DNA from: Fodinibacter luteus
GTDB lineage: Bacteria; Actinomycetota; Actinomycetes; Actinomycetales; Dermatophilaceae
Length of the DNA: 64,000 bases
Direction: 5' to 3'
Assembly: GCF_039541575.1 (NCBI RefSeq)
Contig: NZ_BAABGM010000020.1
Span: 1 to 64,000, forward strand
Shown here: one piece after another, positions 8,611-16,920 of the stretch
Layout of the letters: each line of letters begins with the position of its first letter
How positions within the stretch are numbered: position 1 is the stretch's first letter
Made by a program: the position numbers and the translations under genes
Notes under the pieces: model-generated
Told to the model about the DNA's origin: nothing
What the model saw: only the letters and a program-made list of their open reading frames with translations
Database searches by the model: none

Positions 8611-10001
8611 GTGCCCACGAACCCACCACGGCCCCGGCTGGTCGGGCACCCGACGGGCCCCTCCCCACGCGCGAGCAACGGGTCGCCGCCTGGCTCGCCT
8701 TCCTCGCCCTCGCCGCAGGCCTGGCCTACCTCGCCGCCGTCACCCTGAACCGGCTCGACGTGCTGATCCTGTCCGTGCTCGCGCTCTCGGTGGCCGTCGT
8801 CGCGGCGTGGTTCGCCGTCTCGCGCCGGGGGACGGCCCGCATCGTGGCCGCCGTCGTCGTCGTGGCGGCCCTCGTCGCCCTCGCGCTCGCCCTCCTGCGC
8901 AGCCACAGCATCTGGGTGCTCATCGTCGGCGTCGCCCTCGCGAGCCTGTCGGCGGCCGCGGCGCGCCTGGCCCTCCGGCCGGCACGGCACGACCCCGCGG
9001 CCCGGGCCGGCAGCGAGGTGGCGCCGGCGGCCCGGCATGGGGTGCTCATCATGAACCCGTGGTCGGGCGGCGGCAAGGTCGAGCGGTTCGGCCTCGAGGC
9101 CCTGTGCCGCGAGCGCGGCATCGAGCCGATCGTCCTCGTGCCGGGGTCCGACCTCCTCGCCCTCGCCGAGGATGCCGTCCGACGCGGGGCCGACGTCATC
9201 GGCATGGCTGGGGGCGACGGGTCGCAGGCCCTCGTCGCGTCGGTGGCGAGCCGGGCCGGCATCCCGCTCGTCGTCATCCCGGCGGGCACGCGCAACCACT
9301 TCGCGCTCGACCTCGGCCTCGACCGCGCCGACGTCGTGGGCGCCCTCGACGCGTTCACCGACGGCGTCGACACCGTCATCGACCTCGCCGAGGTCAACGG
9401 GCGGGTGTTCGTCAACAACGCGTCGATGGGCGTCTACGCGCGGGTCGTGCAGTCCGACGAGTACCGCGACGCGAAGCTGCGCACGACCGCCGCGATGCTG
9501 CCCGACCTCCTCGGGCCGGGGGTCACCCCGCTCGACCTCGGCTTCCTCCTGCCGACCGGGGACCGGGCGACGACGGCCCAGCTCGTCCTCGTGTCCAACA
9601 ACCCCTACCAGCTCTCGCACCTGCGGGGCGCCGCCCTGCGGCCCGACCTCGACCGCGGCGTGCTCGGGGTGGTCTCGGTGCTCATCGAGGGCGCCGCCGA
9701 CGCGCAGCGGTTCGCCGCGCTCGAGGCCGCCGGCCAGGTGCGTCGCTTCCCCGGCTGGCACGAGTGGACGACGACGGCCTTCGAGGTGGAGTCGTCCGGC
9801 CCGGTCGAGGTCGGTGTCGACGGCGAGGCGCTCACGATGGACGCGCCGGTGCGCTTCACGATCCGTCCCGGCGCCCTCACGGTGCGCCTGCCTCGTGCGG
9901 CACTCGCCCGGGGGAAGGTCGCGCCGGCCGTGCACGTCGCGTCGGCGCCGACCCTGGCGGCCCTGTGGCACACCGCTCTCGGGCGACCGGTGGACCGGTG
10001 A
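8607..10001 (+). CDS. Membrane-anchored diacylglycerol kinase-family (DAGK catalytic) protein
   Basis: 464 residues. The first 130 carry about four hydrophobic helices. A DAGK catalytic domain follows (about 142-280) with MNPWSGGGK and the ATP-binding GGDG at 202-205, then PAGTRNHFALD and the C-terminal beta-sandwich with VGVDGE. Such enzymes phosphorylate diacylglycerol, sphingoid bases or related lipid alcohols at the inner membrane face. The fused N-terminal membrane block is less usual than the soluble form. ATGA overlap with sulP upstream and GTGA overlap with the PAP2 gene downstream suggest a lipid phosphorylation/dephosphorylation pair. Confidence 0.85.
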   Translation: MSAHEPTTAPAGRAPDGPLPTREQRVAAWLAFLALAAGLAYLAAVTLNRLDVLILSVLALSVAVVAAWFAVSRRGTARIVAAVVVVAALVALALALLRSHSIWVLIVGVALASLSAAAARLALRPARHDPAARAGSEVAPAARHGVLIMNPWSGGGKVERFGLEALCRERGIEPIVLVPGSDLLALAEDAVRRGADVIGMAGGDGSQALVASVASRAGIPLVVIPAGTRNHFALDLGLDRADVVGALDAFTDGVDTVIDLAEVNGRVFVNNASMGVYARVVQSDEYRDAKLRTTAAMLPDLLGPGVTPLDLGFLLPTGDRATTAQLVLVSNNPYQLSHLRGAALRPDLDRGVLGVVSVLIEGAADAQRFAALEAAGQVRRFPGWHEWTTTAFEVESSGPVEVGVDGEALTMDAPVRFTIRPGALTVRLPRAALARGKVAPAVHVASAPTLAALWHTALGRPVDR

Positions 10002-10693
10002 GCACGGGCGGGCCGACGGGCGAGCCGGGGATGCCGGCCGCACCGGACGGGTCGGTGGCGCCCGCGGAGGAGCGGCTCGCGGAGCGCCTCGCGGGGCTGT
10101 CGGCCACCGAGCACCCCGTCGCCGTGCGCCTCGCCCCGGTGCTGCGCCGGCTCGGGCACTACGACCGGCTCGTCTACCGCGCCGTGGCACGCACGCACAC
10201 CCCGGCCCTCGACGAGCCGCTGCGGCGCCTGTCGGACCTCGCGAACTTCAGCAAGCCCTGGTTCGCGGTCGCCGCCCTGCTCGCCGTGGCCGGGGGTCCG
10301 ACCGGGCGCCGGGCTGCACTCACGGGCGTCGCCGCCATCGGCGCGGCATCCCTGGTCGTCAACCAGCCGATGAAGCAGCTCGGGGGGCGGTCACGGCCCG
10401 ACCGGGTGCTGCACGAGGTCCCCCGGCCGCGGTGGGTCGAGATGCCGACCTCGACGTCGTTCCCGTCGGGGCACTCCGCCTCGGCGGCTGCGTTCGCGGT
10501 GTCGGTCGGTGACGTCGTGCCGGCGCTGCGCGTGCCGCTGCGGATCGCGGCCGGCACCGTGGCGTTCTCGCGGGTCCACACCGGGGTGCACTACCCCGGC
10601 GACGTCGCCGTCGGGGTGGTCACCGGCGCCCTGCTCGGACGGCTCGTCTCACGGGTCGGTGCCCGGATCGGCCGGGCCGAGGTCCGCGTCTAG
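9998..10693 (+). CDS. PAP2-family membrane phosphatase
   Basis: 231 residues beginning at GTG 9998, which overlaps the kinase stop. All three PAP2 motifs are present: KQLGGRSRP (Lys126), PSGH (156-159) and SRVHTGVHYPGD (about 190-201), supplying the two catalytic His and the phosphate-binding Lys/Arg residues. Hydrophobic helices surround them, although the cytosolic N-terminus is long and polar (about 60 residues). It probably dephosphorylates a lipid phosphate such as phosphatidic acid or undecaprenyl-PP, possibly the product of the adjacent kinase. Confidence 0.88.
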   Translation: MSTGGPTGEPGMPAAPDGSVAPAEERLAERLAGLSATEHPVAVRLAPVLRRLGHYDRLVYRAVARTHTPALDEPLRRLSDLANFSKPWFAVAALLAVAGGPTGRRAALTGVAAIGAASLVVNQPMKQLGGRSRPDRVLHEVPRPRWVEMPTSTSFPSGHSASAAAFAVSVGDVVPALRVPLRIAAGTVAFSRVHTGVHYPGDVAVGVVTGALLGRLVSRVGARIGRAEVRV

Positions 10694-10702
10694 GGTGGCG
10701 CG

Positions 10703-11062
10703 ATGGGCGGGGACGGCATCCCGGAGACCGGGACCTGCGACCTGAGCACCCGCGGCCGGCGAACGGGCGAGCTGCGCCGGGTGGAGATCTGGTACGTCGT
10801 CGTCGATGATGAGGTCGTCGTGACGGGGACTCCCGGGCCGCGGCACTGGCTCGCCAACCTGCGCGGCGACGCGGACGCGGTGCTTCACCTGCGCGAGCCG
10901 CGTCGCGACGTGCCCGTGCGGGTGCGCGAGGTCACCGACGACGAGGAGCGCCGCCGGGTCGCCACCGTGGCGTGGCGGCTGCAGCCGTGGTACGCCGAGC
11001 AGGCGTACACCCTCGACGACTGGGTCCGCGGCTCGCCCATGGTCGTGCTGACCCCCCGCTGA
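10703..11062 (+). CDS. Small nitroreductase / deazaflavin-dependent family protein (DUF385-like)
   Basis: 119 residues, nine bases after the PAP2 gene and preceded by AGGGTGG. The opening CDLSTRGRRTGELRRVEIWYVVVDD matches the split-barrel fold of F420-dependent or heme-binding actinobacterial oxidoreductases, where T-GR-TG-R-E contacts the cofactor phosphate. It is short relative to the roughly 140-residue DUF385 proteins. Substrate unknown; probable last gene of the SulP operon. Confidence 0.7.
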   Translation: MGGDGIPETGTCDLSTRGRRTGELRRVEIWYVVVDDEVVVTGTPGPRHWLANLRGDADAVLHLREPRRDVPVRVREVTDDEERRRVATVAWRLQPWYAEQAYTLDDWVRGSPMVVLTPR

Positions 11063-11093
11063 GCCTCCCCGCCTGAACGGCCGGCCCCCGTGA

Positions 11094-11149
11094 GACGGCC
11101 GATCGGGCGAACCGCCAGACAGACGGCCGATCGGGCGAACCGCCAGACA
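11094..11149. repeat. 28-bp tandem repeat, two exact copies
   Basis: The unit at 11094-11121 (starting GACGGCCGATCGGGCGAACC) repeats exactly at 11122-11149. The second copy runs into the left arm of the adjoining hairpin element. Two copies without spacers do not make a CRISPR array. Confidence 0.9.
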
Positions 11150-11241
11150 CGCAGTACTCCGGGCCCGGTGGCCCACCGTGCGGGGACAGGAACCCTGGGG
11201 CGACGCACTGCCTGTTGGGCGGCGCACTGCCTGCTCGGCGG
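11140..11241. repeat. Hairpin repeat element, copy A
   Basis: Left arm CCGCCAGACACGCAGTAC (11140-11157) pairs imperfectly with GCACTGCCTGTTGGGCGG (11205-11222); a second version of the right arm follows at 11223-11241. Arm sequence, the GCAGTACTC junction and much of the loop align with the element at 31690-31772. It resembles a small non-coding palindromic repeat of REP/MITE type; no transposase is nearby. Confidence 0.6.
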
Positions 11242-11425
11242 CGCGCCCCTGGCATCCCCGAGGGGTGTCACCGTGACGAATGCCCCCAGGGTCCGACACC
11301 TTGGGCGATCGGCTCACGGGCCACCTGCGCCGCGGCCTCCTCGGCGGGACACACCGCAAGGTGGGTGAAGACCGCCGTCCGGGCGACGGTCACCACCCAC
11401 CTTCGGTGGTTCGTCGCGGACCCCC

Positions 11426-11441
11426 ATGAGAGGACTCTCAT
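11426..11441. promoter_or_regulatory. Palindrome upstream of the Asp-rich protein gene
   Basis: ATGAGAG-ga-CTCTCAT is a perfect 7-bp inverted repeat ending 45 bp before the start at 11487. Position and symmetry suit a regulator site, possibly for one of the OmpR-type proteins of this cluster. The same sequence was not found before the other cluster genes. Confidence 0.4.
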
Positions 11442-11486
11442 CGCCCAGAGGCAGACGTCGGCCGCCCCGGGGCAGACGATGGGTGC

Positions 11487-12059
11487 ATGACGCGTCGTCT
11501 TGCCCTCGTCTGGGTCGTCGGGGCCGTGGTGGTCGTCCTCGCGCTGACGGCCCTGTCCGGCGCGGCCCGGGCCCGGCCGGACCTCGGGGCGTCACTCGAC
11601 CTCGACCCCGCACCGACGGTGTCGTCGACGACGTCCCCCGACGGTGTCGATGCCACGGAGGACCCCACGCCCCCGCCGAGTGCCACGACCACACCGTCAC
11701 CCACCTCGACCCCGGCCACCGCTGCCACGCCGAGCCGCACCAAGGTCGTCAGGCCGGCCGCCACCCCGGTCCCCCGAACCGCCACCGGGACCGGTGACGA
11801 CGACGGTGCTCGGAGTACCGGCGGAGAGGACGACGACAGCGGCCGATCGACGGGAGGCGGCACTCCTCCTGCCGGTGGCGGTTCCGGTGGGTCCGGCGGC
11901 GACGACGACGGGGCGGCCGACGACGGGCCGGCCGACGACGGGGCGTCCGATGACGGGCCGGCCGACGACGGGGCGTCCGATGACGGCGATGACGACGACG
12001 GCGATGACGACGACGGGCCGGACGACGACGAACCCGACGACGACGGCGATGACGACTGA
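11487..12059 (+). CDS. Secreted or membrane-tethered Asp-rich low-complexity protein
   Basis: 190 residues. A short Arg-Arg start and one hydrophobic segment (about 5-25) act as signal peptide or anchor. A Pro/Thr/Ser-rich spacer (35-95) follows, then a Gly/Asp-rich tail in which Asp dominates to the end (DDDDGDDDDGPDDDEPDD). The tail includes an exact 30-bp DNA duplication (11925-11984). Such acidic tails can bind divalent cations, but no enzymatic domain is seen. The stop overlaps the downstream kinase start (ATG 12049) by 11 bases, so the two are co-translated. This makes it a candidate accessory or output of that two-component system. Confidence 0.75.
   Translation: MTRRLALVWVVGAVVVVLALTALSGAARARPDLGASLDLDPAPTVSSTTSPDGVDATEDPTPPPSATTTPSPTSTPATAATPSRTKVVRPAATPVPRTATGTGDDDGARSTGGEDDDSGRSTGGGTPPAGGGSGGSGGDDDGAADDGPADDGASDDGPADDGASDDGDDDDGDDDDGPDDDEPDDDGDDD
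11925..11984. repeat. 30-bp in-frame tandem duplication in the Asp-rich gene
   Basis: 11925-11954 is repeated exactly at 11955-11984, encoding two copies of a GPADDGASDD-type decapeptide. This points to recent length variation of the acidic tail. Confidence 0.9.
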
Positions 12060-13572
12060 CCGGCGACCGGGACGGATCCGGGTTCCGCGGCACCTGCGCT
12101 GGACCCATCTCACGGCGTCCGTGCGGGCCCGGCTCGTCGGCAGCGTCGCACTCCTCGCCGCCCTCGGGCTGCTCGGCGCCGGGACGGCCGCGCTCCTCGT
12201 GGAGCGCGAGCGCATCGAGGCCCGCGTCGAACGATCCCTCGCGCAGGAGGTGGGCGAGTTCACCGAGCTCGCGACGGCCGGCACCGACCCCCGCACGGGA
12301 GGCGCGTTCGCCGACGCGGAGGCGGTCATCACGGCATCCCTGGAGCGGAACGTGCCCGACGAGCACGAGACGCTGCTCGGGTACCTGCCCGGCCTGACGA
12401 TCGTGCCGGTCGACGGGGGCGGGAGCCTCCAGGGCGACGACACCTTCCGTGCGCAGGTGACGAGCGCGACCACCCCGACCTACGGGGAGTACCAGTCCCC
12501 GGGGGACGGCCGGGTCGTCTACGCCGTCATGCCGTTCACCAAGGGCGGCGAGCGCAGCCACTTCGTCACGGCGTACTTCGTCGACCTCGAGATGGCCGAG
12601 CTGAGCGAGACGATCACGTCGTACGCCGCGGCGGCCGCCCTCGCCTGGGCCGCCCTCGTCGCCGCGGCCCTCGCGCTCGCCCGTCGCGTCCTGCGGCCCC
12701 TCGACGAGCTGCGGCGCACCGCCGAGACGATCACCGAGACCGACGTCTCACGCCGCATCGGCGCCACCGGGAACGACGAGGTCGCCGAGCTCGCGCACAC
12801 CGTCGACGGGATGCTCGACCGGCTCGAGAAGGCGCTCGACGGCCAGCGGCGCATGCTCGACGACGCCGGCCACGAGCTGCGCACGCCGATCACCGTCATC
12901 CGCGGCCACCTCGAGCTCATGGACCCGGCGGACGTCGTCGACGTCACGGCCACCCGGTCGCTCGCGATCGACGAGCTCGACCGGATGGCCCGGCTCGTCG
13001 AGGACCTCGTCGTGCTCGCCAAGTCCCGTCGACCCGACTTCCTGCGCCGTGGGCCGCACCGCGTGGACACCGTCGTCACCGCGACCTTCGAGAAGGCGGT
13101 CGCACTGGCCCCCCGGCAGTGGGCCCTCGACCCCCTCGAGCCGGCCACCGCGTCGATCGACCCGGACCGCGTGACCCAGGCCCTGCTCCAGCTCGCGGAC
13201 AACGCCGTCGCGGTCACGGGTGAGCACGACACCATCGCCTTCGGGTGCGCGGCCCTCCCCGACACCGTGCGGCTGTACGTGCGGGACACCGGCCCGGGCG
13301 TTCCGCCGGCCGACCGGCAGCGCATCTTCGAGCGCTTCGAGTCGGGCCGGGGCACGCGGGACGGGACCGGACTCGGGCTGGCGATCGTCGCGGCGATCGC
13401 GGCCGCGCACGGCGGCACGGTCGACGTCGCCTCGGCGACGTCCGGGGGTGGCGCCCTCTTCCTCCTCGACCTGCCGCGCCTGCCGGACGCCGACACGGCC
13501 CCTCCGACGGACGAGGAGTATGGTGCGCTTGCCGACCTGCTCGACCGGCATCGGGAGGAGGTGTACGGGTGA
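12049..13572 (+). CDS. Sensor histidine kinase (cluster copy 1)
   Basis: 507 residues. ATG 12049 is chosen because it lies in frame inside the 3' end of the preceding gene, giving translational coupling. A hydrophobic helix near residue 30, an extracytoplasmic sensor of about 130 residues (with TDPRTGG and RNVPDEHETLLGY), a second helix and HAMP come first. Then the HisKA H-box DAGHELRTP (His275) and a full HATPase domain (QLADNAV, DTGPGVP, GTGLGLAIV). It autophosphorylates on His and should signal to the regulator encoded immediately downstream (GTGA overlap at 13569). The sensor matches the kinases at 15316 and 29825. Confidence 0.92.
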   Translation: MTTDRRPGRIRVPRHLRWTHLTASVRARLVGSVALLAALGLLGAGTAALLVERERIEARVERSLAQEVGEFTELATAGTDPRTGGAFADAEAVITASLERNVPDEHETLLGYLPGLTIVPVDGGGSLQGDDTFRAQVTSATTPTYGEYQSPGDGRVVYAVMPFTKGGERSHFVTAYFVDLEMAELSETITSYAAAAALAWAALVAAALALARRVLRPLDELRRTAETITETDVSRRIGATGNDEVAELAHTVDGMLDRLEKALDGQRRMLDDAGHELRTPITVIRGHLELMDPADVVDVTATRSLAIDELDRMARLVEDLVVLAKSRRPDFLRRGPHRVDTVVTATFEKAVALAPRQWALDPLEPATASIDPDRVTQALLQLADNAVAVTGEHDTIAFGCAALPDTVRLYVRDTGPGVPPADRQRIFERFESGRGTRDGTGLGLAIVAAIAAAHGGTVDVASATSGGGALFLLDLPRLPDADTAPPTDEEYGALADLLDRHREEVYG

Positions 13573-14228
13573 GCCGCATCCTCGTCGCCGAGGACGAGCC
13601 GCGCATCGCGTCGTTCGTCGCGAAGGGACTCGCGGCGAGCGGCCTCGTGCCGGAGGTCGCCGGCGACGGGCGCTCCGCGCTCGCCCTGGCCCTGACCGGC
13701 GACTACGACCTGCTCGTCCTCGACATCGGCCTTCCCGAGGTCGACGGCTTCGAGGTCCTGCGGCGGGTGCGGGAGTCGGGGAGCACGCTGCCGATCATCA
13801 TCCTCACGGCCCGCGACTCCGCTGCCGACACCATCAACGGGCTGGAGAACGGGGCCGACGACTACATGCCGAAGCCGTTCAGCTTCGGCGAGCTGCTGGC
13901 TCGGATCAGGCTGCGGCTCAGGCCGGTCGGGGACTCGGGCGCCAACGTGCTCACCGTCGGCGGCGTGTCCCTCGACCTCCGGACGCGAAGGGTCCGGGCC
14001 GGCGGGCGCACCACCGACCTCAGCGCGCGCGAGTTCGTCCTGCTCGAGACCTTCCTCCGGCACCCCGGACAGGTGCTGACGCGTGAGCAGCTGCTCAGCC
14101 ACGTCTGGGGTTACGACTTCGACCCGGGGTCGAACGTCGTCGACGTGTACGTCCGCTACCTACGGCGCAAGGTGGGCGCGCAGGCCATCGAGACCGTGCG
14201 CGGGATGGGGTACCGGCTGCGGGCGTGA
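13569..14228 (+). CDS. OmpR-family response regulator (cluster copy 1)
   Basis: 219 residues. The receiver domain has acidic residues near 10-12, phosphoacceptor Asp52 (VLDIGLPEVDG), the Thr switch region ILTARDS and Lys in MPKPF. A winged-helix trans_reg_C domain follows (about 125-217) with REFVLLE and RYLRRKVG. It starts at GTG 13569 overlapping the kinase stop and is the cognate partner. Targets are probably local envelope genes. A strong inverted repeat follows the stop. Confidence 0.93.
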   Translation: MSRILVAEDEPRIASFVAKGLAASGLVPEVAGDGRSALALALTGDYDLLVLDIGLPEVDGFEVLRRVRESGSTLPIIILTARDSAADTINGLENGADDYMPKPFSFGELLARIRLRLRPVGDSGANVLTVGGVSLDLRTRRVRAGGRTTDLSAREFVLLETFLRHPGQVLTREQLLSHVWGYDFDPGSNVVDVYVRYLRRKVGAQAIETVRGMGYRLRA

Positions 14229-14231
14229 GGA

Positions 14232-14263
14232 AGGGCGGCATCCGCAGGGATGGATGCCGCCCT
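14232..14263. terminator. Bidirectional terminator hairpin
   Basis: AGGGCGGCATCC pairs perfectly with GGATGCCGCCCT over 12 bp with an 8-nt loop, between the convergent regulator (ending 14228) and secreted-protein gene (ending 14280). Confidence 0.7.
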
Positions 14264-14279
14264 CCCGCCCCGGGTCAGG

Positions 14280-14786
14280 TCACAGCCGGGCGCACTGGTC
14301 CTCCTTGTTTCCCTGGACGATGTTGCCGGAACCCACCGGCGCCGGGCGGTTCTCCTTGCACTGGAGGTTGCCGTCGACCCGGTTGCCGTAGAGGTACTTC
14401 GCGCCGCTCGTGTTCGTGAACAGCTGGATGTCGCCCGTGACGACGTCTCGGCGCAGGTCGAGCGCACCGCCCTGGGTGAGCTGGATGCTGCCGCCGACCC
14501 GCGAGTCGTGGACCCGCACGTACCGGTGGCCCTCGGCCTGGACGTTGCCGACGACGCGGATCCGGCTGGCGTACAACGTCGCACCGGTCTCCACCTTGAG
14601 CGTGCCCTTGACGAGGGTTCCGGTCAACGTGCAGGTCGCGCCGGCCGGGACACGGACGTTGTCGAGCGTCGTCGCTCCGATCGACCCCCGACAGGTGCGC
14701 TCCTCGGCCGACGCGGCCGGGGCTGACACGAGCACCGAGCCGAGGGCGGCGAGGGCGATGAGGGAGGCACGGGTTCTCAGGGACAT
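14280..14786 (-). CDS. Small secreted protein with beta-solenoid-like repeats
   Basis: 168 residues. The ATG at 14786 follows GAGGAG. A clear signal peptide ends near ASA-EE (about residue 30). The mature part consists of short repeats (VKGTLKVETGATL, VVGNVQAEGH, VGGSIQLTQGGAL, VTGDIQLFTNTSG, VDGNLQCKENRP) typical of a polymer-forming beta-solenoid, with Cys pairs at both ends (ERTCRG, ATCTL, LQCKEN, EDQC) that may form disulfides. Similar proteins occur widely in Streptomyces and relatives without known function. Its place between two kinase loci suggests another envelope output of the cluster. Confidence 0.75.
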   Translation of the reverse strand: MSLRTRASLIALAALGSVLVSAPAASAEERTCRGSIGATTLDNVRVPAGATCTLTGTLVKGTLKVETGATLYASRIRVVGNVQAEGHRYVRVHDSRVGGSIQLTQGGALDLRRDVVTGDIQLFTNTSGAKYLYGNRVDGNLQCKENRPAPVGSGNIVQGNKEDQCARL

Positions 14787-15007
14787 GGTCGGCTCCTCGT
14801 TCGGGCCGGAGCTCGTCTCCGACTCTGCTCCCAAGGCTGGCGACCCGGGATTGGACGACGATGAGGTGAAGATGGCAGCTCTCTCACCCGGGCCGTGCCA
14901 CCCGACGCGCCGGCACTGCTTTCCACGAGGGTCCGGCCCCCCGGCCGGTGCTGGTCCACGCCGGGCCCACGGTCCTACGCTGGGGGGCGACGTGGAGAGG
15001 AGCACGC

Positions 15008-15385
15008 ATGGACACCGAGGGCGGCCGCACCGTGCTCATCCTCGAGGACGACCCCCTCATCGCCTCCTTCATGGCGAAGGCCCTCGGGAAGAAGGCCTAC
15101 GACGTCGTGTGCGTCGACCGCGGCGCCGCCGCCCTCGAGCGCGTGTCCACGGGCGGCGTCGGCGTGCTCCTCCTCGACCTCGGGCTGCCCGACATGGACG
15201 GGTTGGAGGTGCTCCGCCGGCTGCGGTCGGCCGGGTCGACCCTTCCGGTCGTCGTCGTGACGTCTCGCAGCGACCCGGGCGACCGCGTCGAGGCGACCGC
15301 GCTGGGGGTGCACGGCTACATCGTCAAGCCGTTCCCCCTCGCCGACCTCGTCTCCGCCGTCGAGGGGTCGCTCGCCGGCCGCTGA
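15008..15385 (+). CDS. Receiver-only response regulator
   Basis: 125 residues, a single receiver domain: EDD near residues 12-14, phosphoacceptor Asp57 (LLLDLGLPDMDG), TSR switch and KPF. No DNA-binding domain follows. Its N-terminus (VLILEDDPLIASFMAKAL) is closely similar to the regulators at 13569 and 29163, so it looks like a duplicated and shortened OmpR paralogue. The last 70 bp overlap, tail to tail, the 3' end of the kinase at 15316-16797. It may act as a phosphate sink or relay for the cluster kinases. Confidence 0.85.
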   Translation: MDTEGGRTVLILEDDPLIASFMAKALGKKAYDVVCVDRGAAALERVSTGGVGVLLLDLGLPDMDGLEVLRRLRSAGSTLPVVVVTSRSDPGDRVEATALGVHGYIVKPFPLADLVSAVEGSLAGR

Positions 15386-16797
15386 CGGTCGAGGTCGACG
15401 GGGAAGCGCACCTCGAAGCGGGCGCCGCGGCCCCCGCGGCCCGGGACCACCCGGGCGGTCCCCCCGTGCGCGTCGGCGATCGCCGCGACGATCGACAGCC
15501 CGAGCCCCGAGCTGCGACCTCCACGACCCCGGGCGAAGCGCTGGAAGATCCGCTCCTCGTCACCCGCGGCCACGCCGGCCCCGTCATCCTCCAGCCAGAT
15601 GGTCGCGACACGCCCCTCGACGGCAGACCCCATCCACACCGTCGCAGCGCCGGGCGAGTGCTGGCACGCGTTCTCGGCGAGCTGCGTCACGGCCTGGGTG
15701 AGCCGTTGCGCGTCGGCGAGCACCGTCGCCCGCGCCGCCCCCTCCAGCTGCCACCCCCGCGCGCACAGCACCGACGTCTTGCGGAAGACCTCGTGGGTCC
15801 ACTCCTCGAGGTCGAGTGGCCCGAGGGTGAGGAAGTCGGGACGTTCGGCCCGGGCCAGGGTGAGGAGGTCCTCGACCATGCGGTTCATCCGGTCGATCTC
15901 GTCGGTGATGAGCGTCGTCGTGGCGGCCCGCTCGTCCGGGTCGTCCTCGAGGTCGAGCAGCTCGAGGTGGCCGCGGATGACCGTGAGCGGGGCCCGCAGC
16001 TCGTGGCTCGCCTCGTCGAGGAACCGACGCTGGTTGGCGAACGCGGACTCCAGCCTGCCGATCATGTCGTTGAAGGCCATCGCGATCTGCGATGCCTCGT
16101 CCTGGCCCCGGACGGGAATGCGCTGGGTGAGTCCGGTCTCGGTGATGGACAGGGCGGTGTCCGCGAGCTGCCTCAACGGCCGCAGCACCCGTCCCGCCAG
16201 GGCGTACCCGATGAGGGTGGCGACGACGATGGTCGCAGCGAGGATGAACGCCTGCGTCGTCACGGCGTCGTCGATCTCCTCCCGCTCGGCGCGAGGGAAG
16301 TTCGCGGCGATGAAGTGCCCGTGCCGGTCGGCGGCGGCGATGGGGAGCACGACGTAGCTGATGTCGCCGTCCGGTGTCACGAGGGTCCCGGACCGCGGCT
16401 CGGTCTGGTCGAGCCAGAAGTCGATCGGGCCCGCGAGCCCCTCGACCGGCAGGGCCTGCGAGTCCGCCTCCGTCCGGTACGGCTCGCGGTCGATGAACGT
16501 CAGCAGGGTCTCCCCCTCGTCCGGGACCTCACGCGCGTAGTAGAGGTCGAAGACCGCCTCGAGGTCGTCACCGAACGGCTCGCCGGTCAGCGGGTCCGTC
16601 CCCGCGGCGAGCAGGCGGAACTCCTCGAGCTCGCGGGTCAGGGCCGTGCGGATCTCCACGTCGAGCCGTTCTGCGAGCACGTTGCGCAGCAGGACGAGGG
16701 AGACGGCGTAGGAGAACGCCAGGAGCACGGCCATCGCGGCAAGGATGCGCAGGCGCATGTTGCCGAACAGCCGCTGGGTGCGGACGAAGTCCCGCAT
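15316..16797 (-). CDS. Sensor histidine kinase (cluster copy 2)
   Basis: 493 residues. N-terminal helix (about 18-40), extracytoplasmic sensor with AGTDPLTGEPF and REVPDEGETLLTF, second helix near 195-215, HAMP, H-box EASHELRAP (His265) and HATPase with QLAENACQH, EDDGAGV and SGLGLSIVAA. The sensor aligns with those of the kinases at 12049 and 29825, so all three probably read a related signal. No OmpR regulator is encoded beside it; the only nearby receiver is the convergent single-domain protein. The last 23 codons overlap that gene antiparallel. Confidence 0.92.
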   Translation of the reverse strand: MRDFVRTQRLFGNMRLRILAAMAVLLAFSYAVSLVLLRNVLAERLDVEIRTALTRELEEFRLLAAGTDPLTGEPFGDDLEAVFDLYYAREVPDEGETLLTFIDREPYRTEADSQALPVEGLAGPIDFWLDQTEPRSGTLVTPDGDISYVVLPIAAADRHGHFIAANFPRAEREEIDDAVTTQAFILAATIVVATLIGYALAGRVLRPLRQLADTALSITETGLTQRIPVRGQDEASQIAMAFNDMIGRLESAFANQRRFLDEASHELRAPLTVIRGHLELLDLEDDPDERAATTTLITDEIDRMNRMVEDLLTLARAERPDFLTLGPLDLEEWTHEVFRKTSVLCARGWQLEGAARATVLADAQRLTQAVTQLAENACQHSPGAATVWMGSAVEGRVATIWLEDDGAGVAAGDEERIFQRFARGRGGRSSGLGLSIVAAIADAHGGTARVVPGRGGRGARFEVRFPVDLDRQRPASDPSTAETRSARGNGLTM

Positions 16798-16860
16798 GCC
16801 GTGAGGGTAGCGGCCCGACGGCCGGAACCGTCAGGTTCCCGGGACGAGTGGTCGGGGACC

Positions 16861-16896
16861 GGCCCCGCTCCCCGGGGGGGAACTCGGAGCGGGGCC
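16861..16896 (-). terminator. Terminator after the giant surface-protein gene
   Basis: GGCCCCGCTCC and GGAGCGGGGCC form a perfect 11-bp stem around a 14-nt loop, starting 25 bp after the stop of the minus-strand giant gene. It separates that gene from the kinase starting at 16797. Confidence 0.65.
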
Positions 16897-16920
16897 AGTC
16901 GTCGTCGTGCGCACGGGCCG

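Larger units (their letters stand above)
11063..11486. other. Repeat-rich intergenic region
   Basis: No gene is supported in these 424 bases. The region holds a 28-bp tandem repeat, a hairpin element related to one at 31.7 kb, and a short palindrome close to the next gene; these are listed separately. It marks the left border of the surface-protein cluster. Confidence 0.7.

Noticed and set aside
6685..8649. 654-codon antisense frame over the SulP gene
   Set aside because: Highly charged low-complexity sequence (Arg/Asp/Glu/Gly) typical of shadow frames; the SulP protein on the other strand is unambiguous.
11094..11149. Possible CRISPR array
   Set aside because: Two adjacent identical 28-bp units with no spacers and no cas genes; it is a plain tandem repeat.
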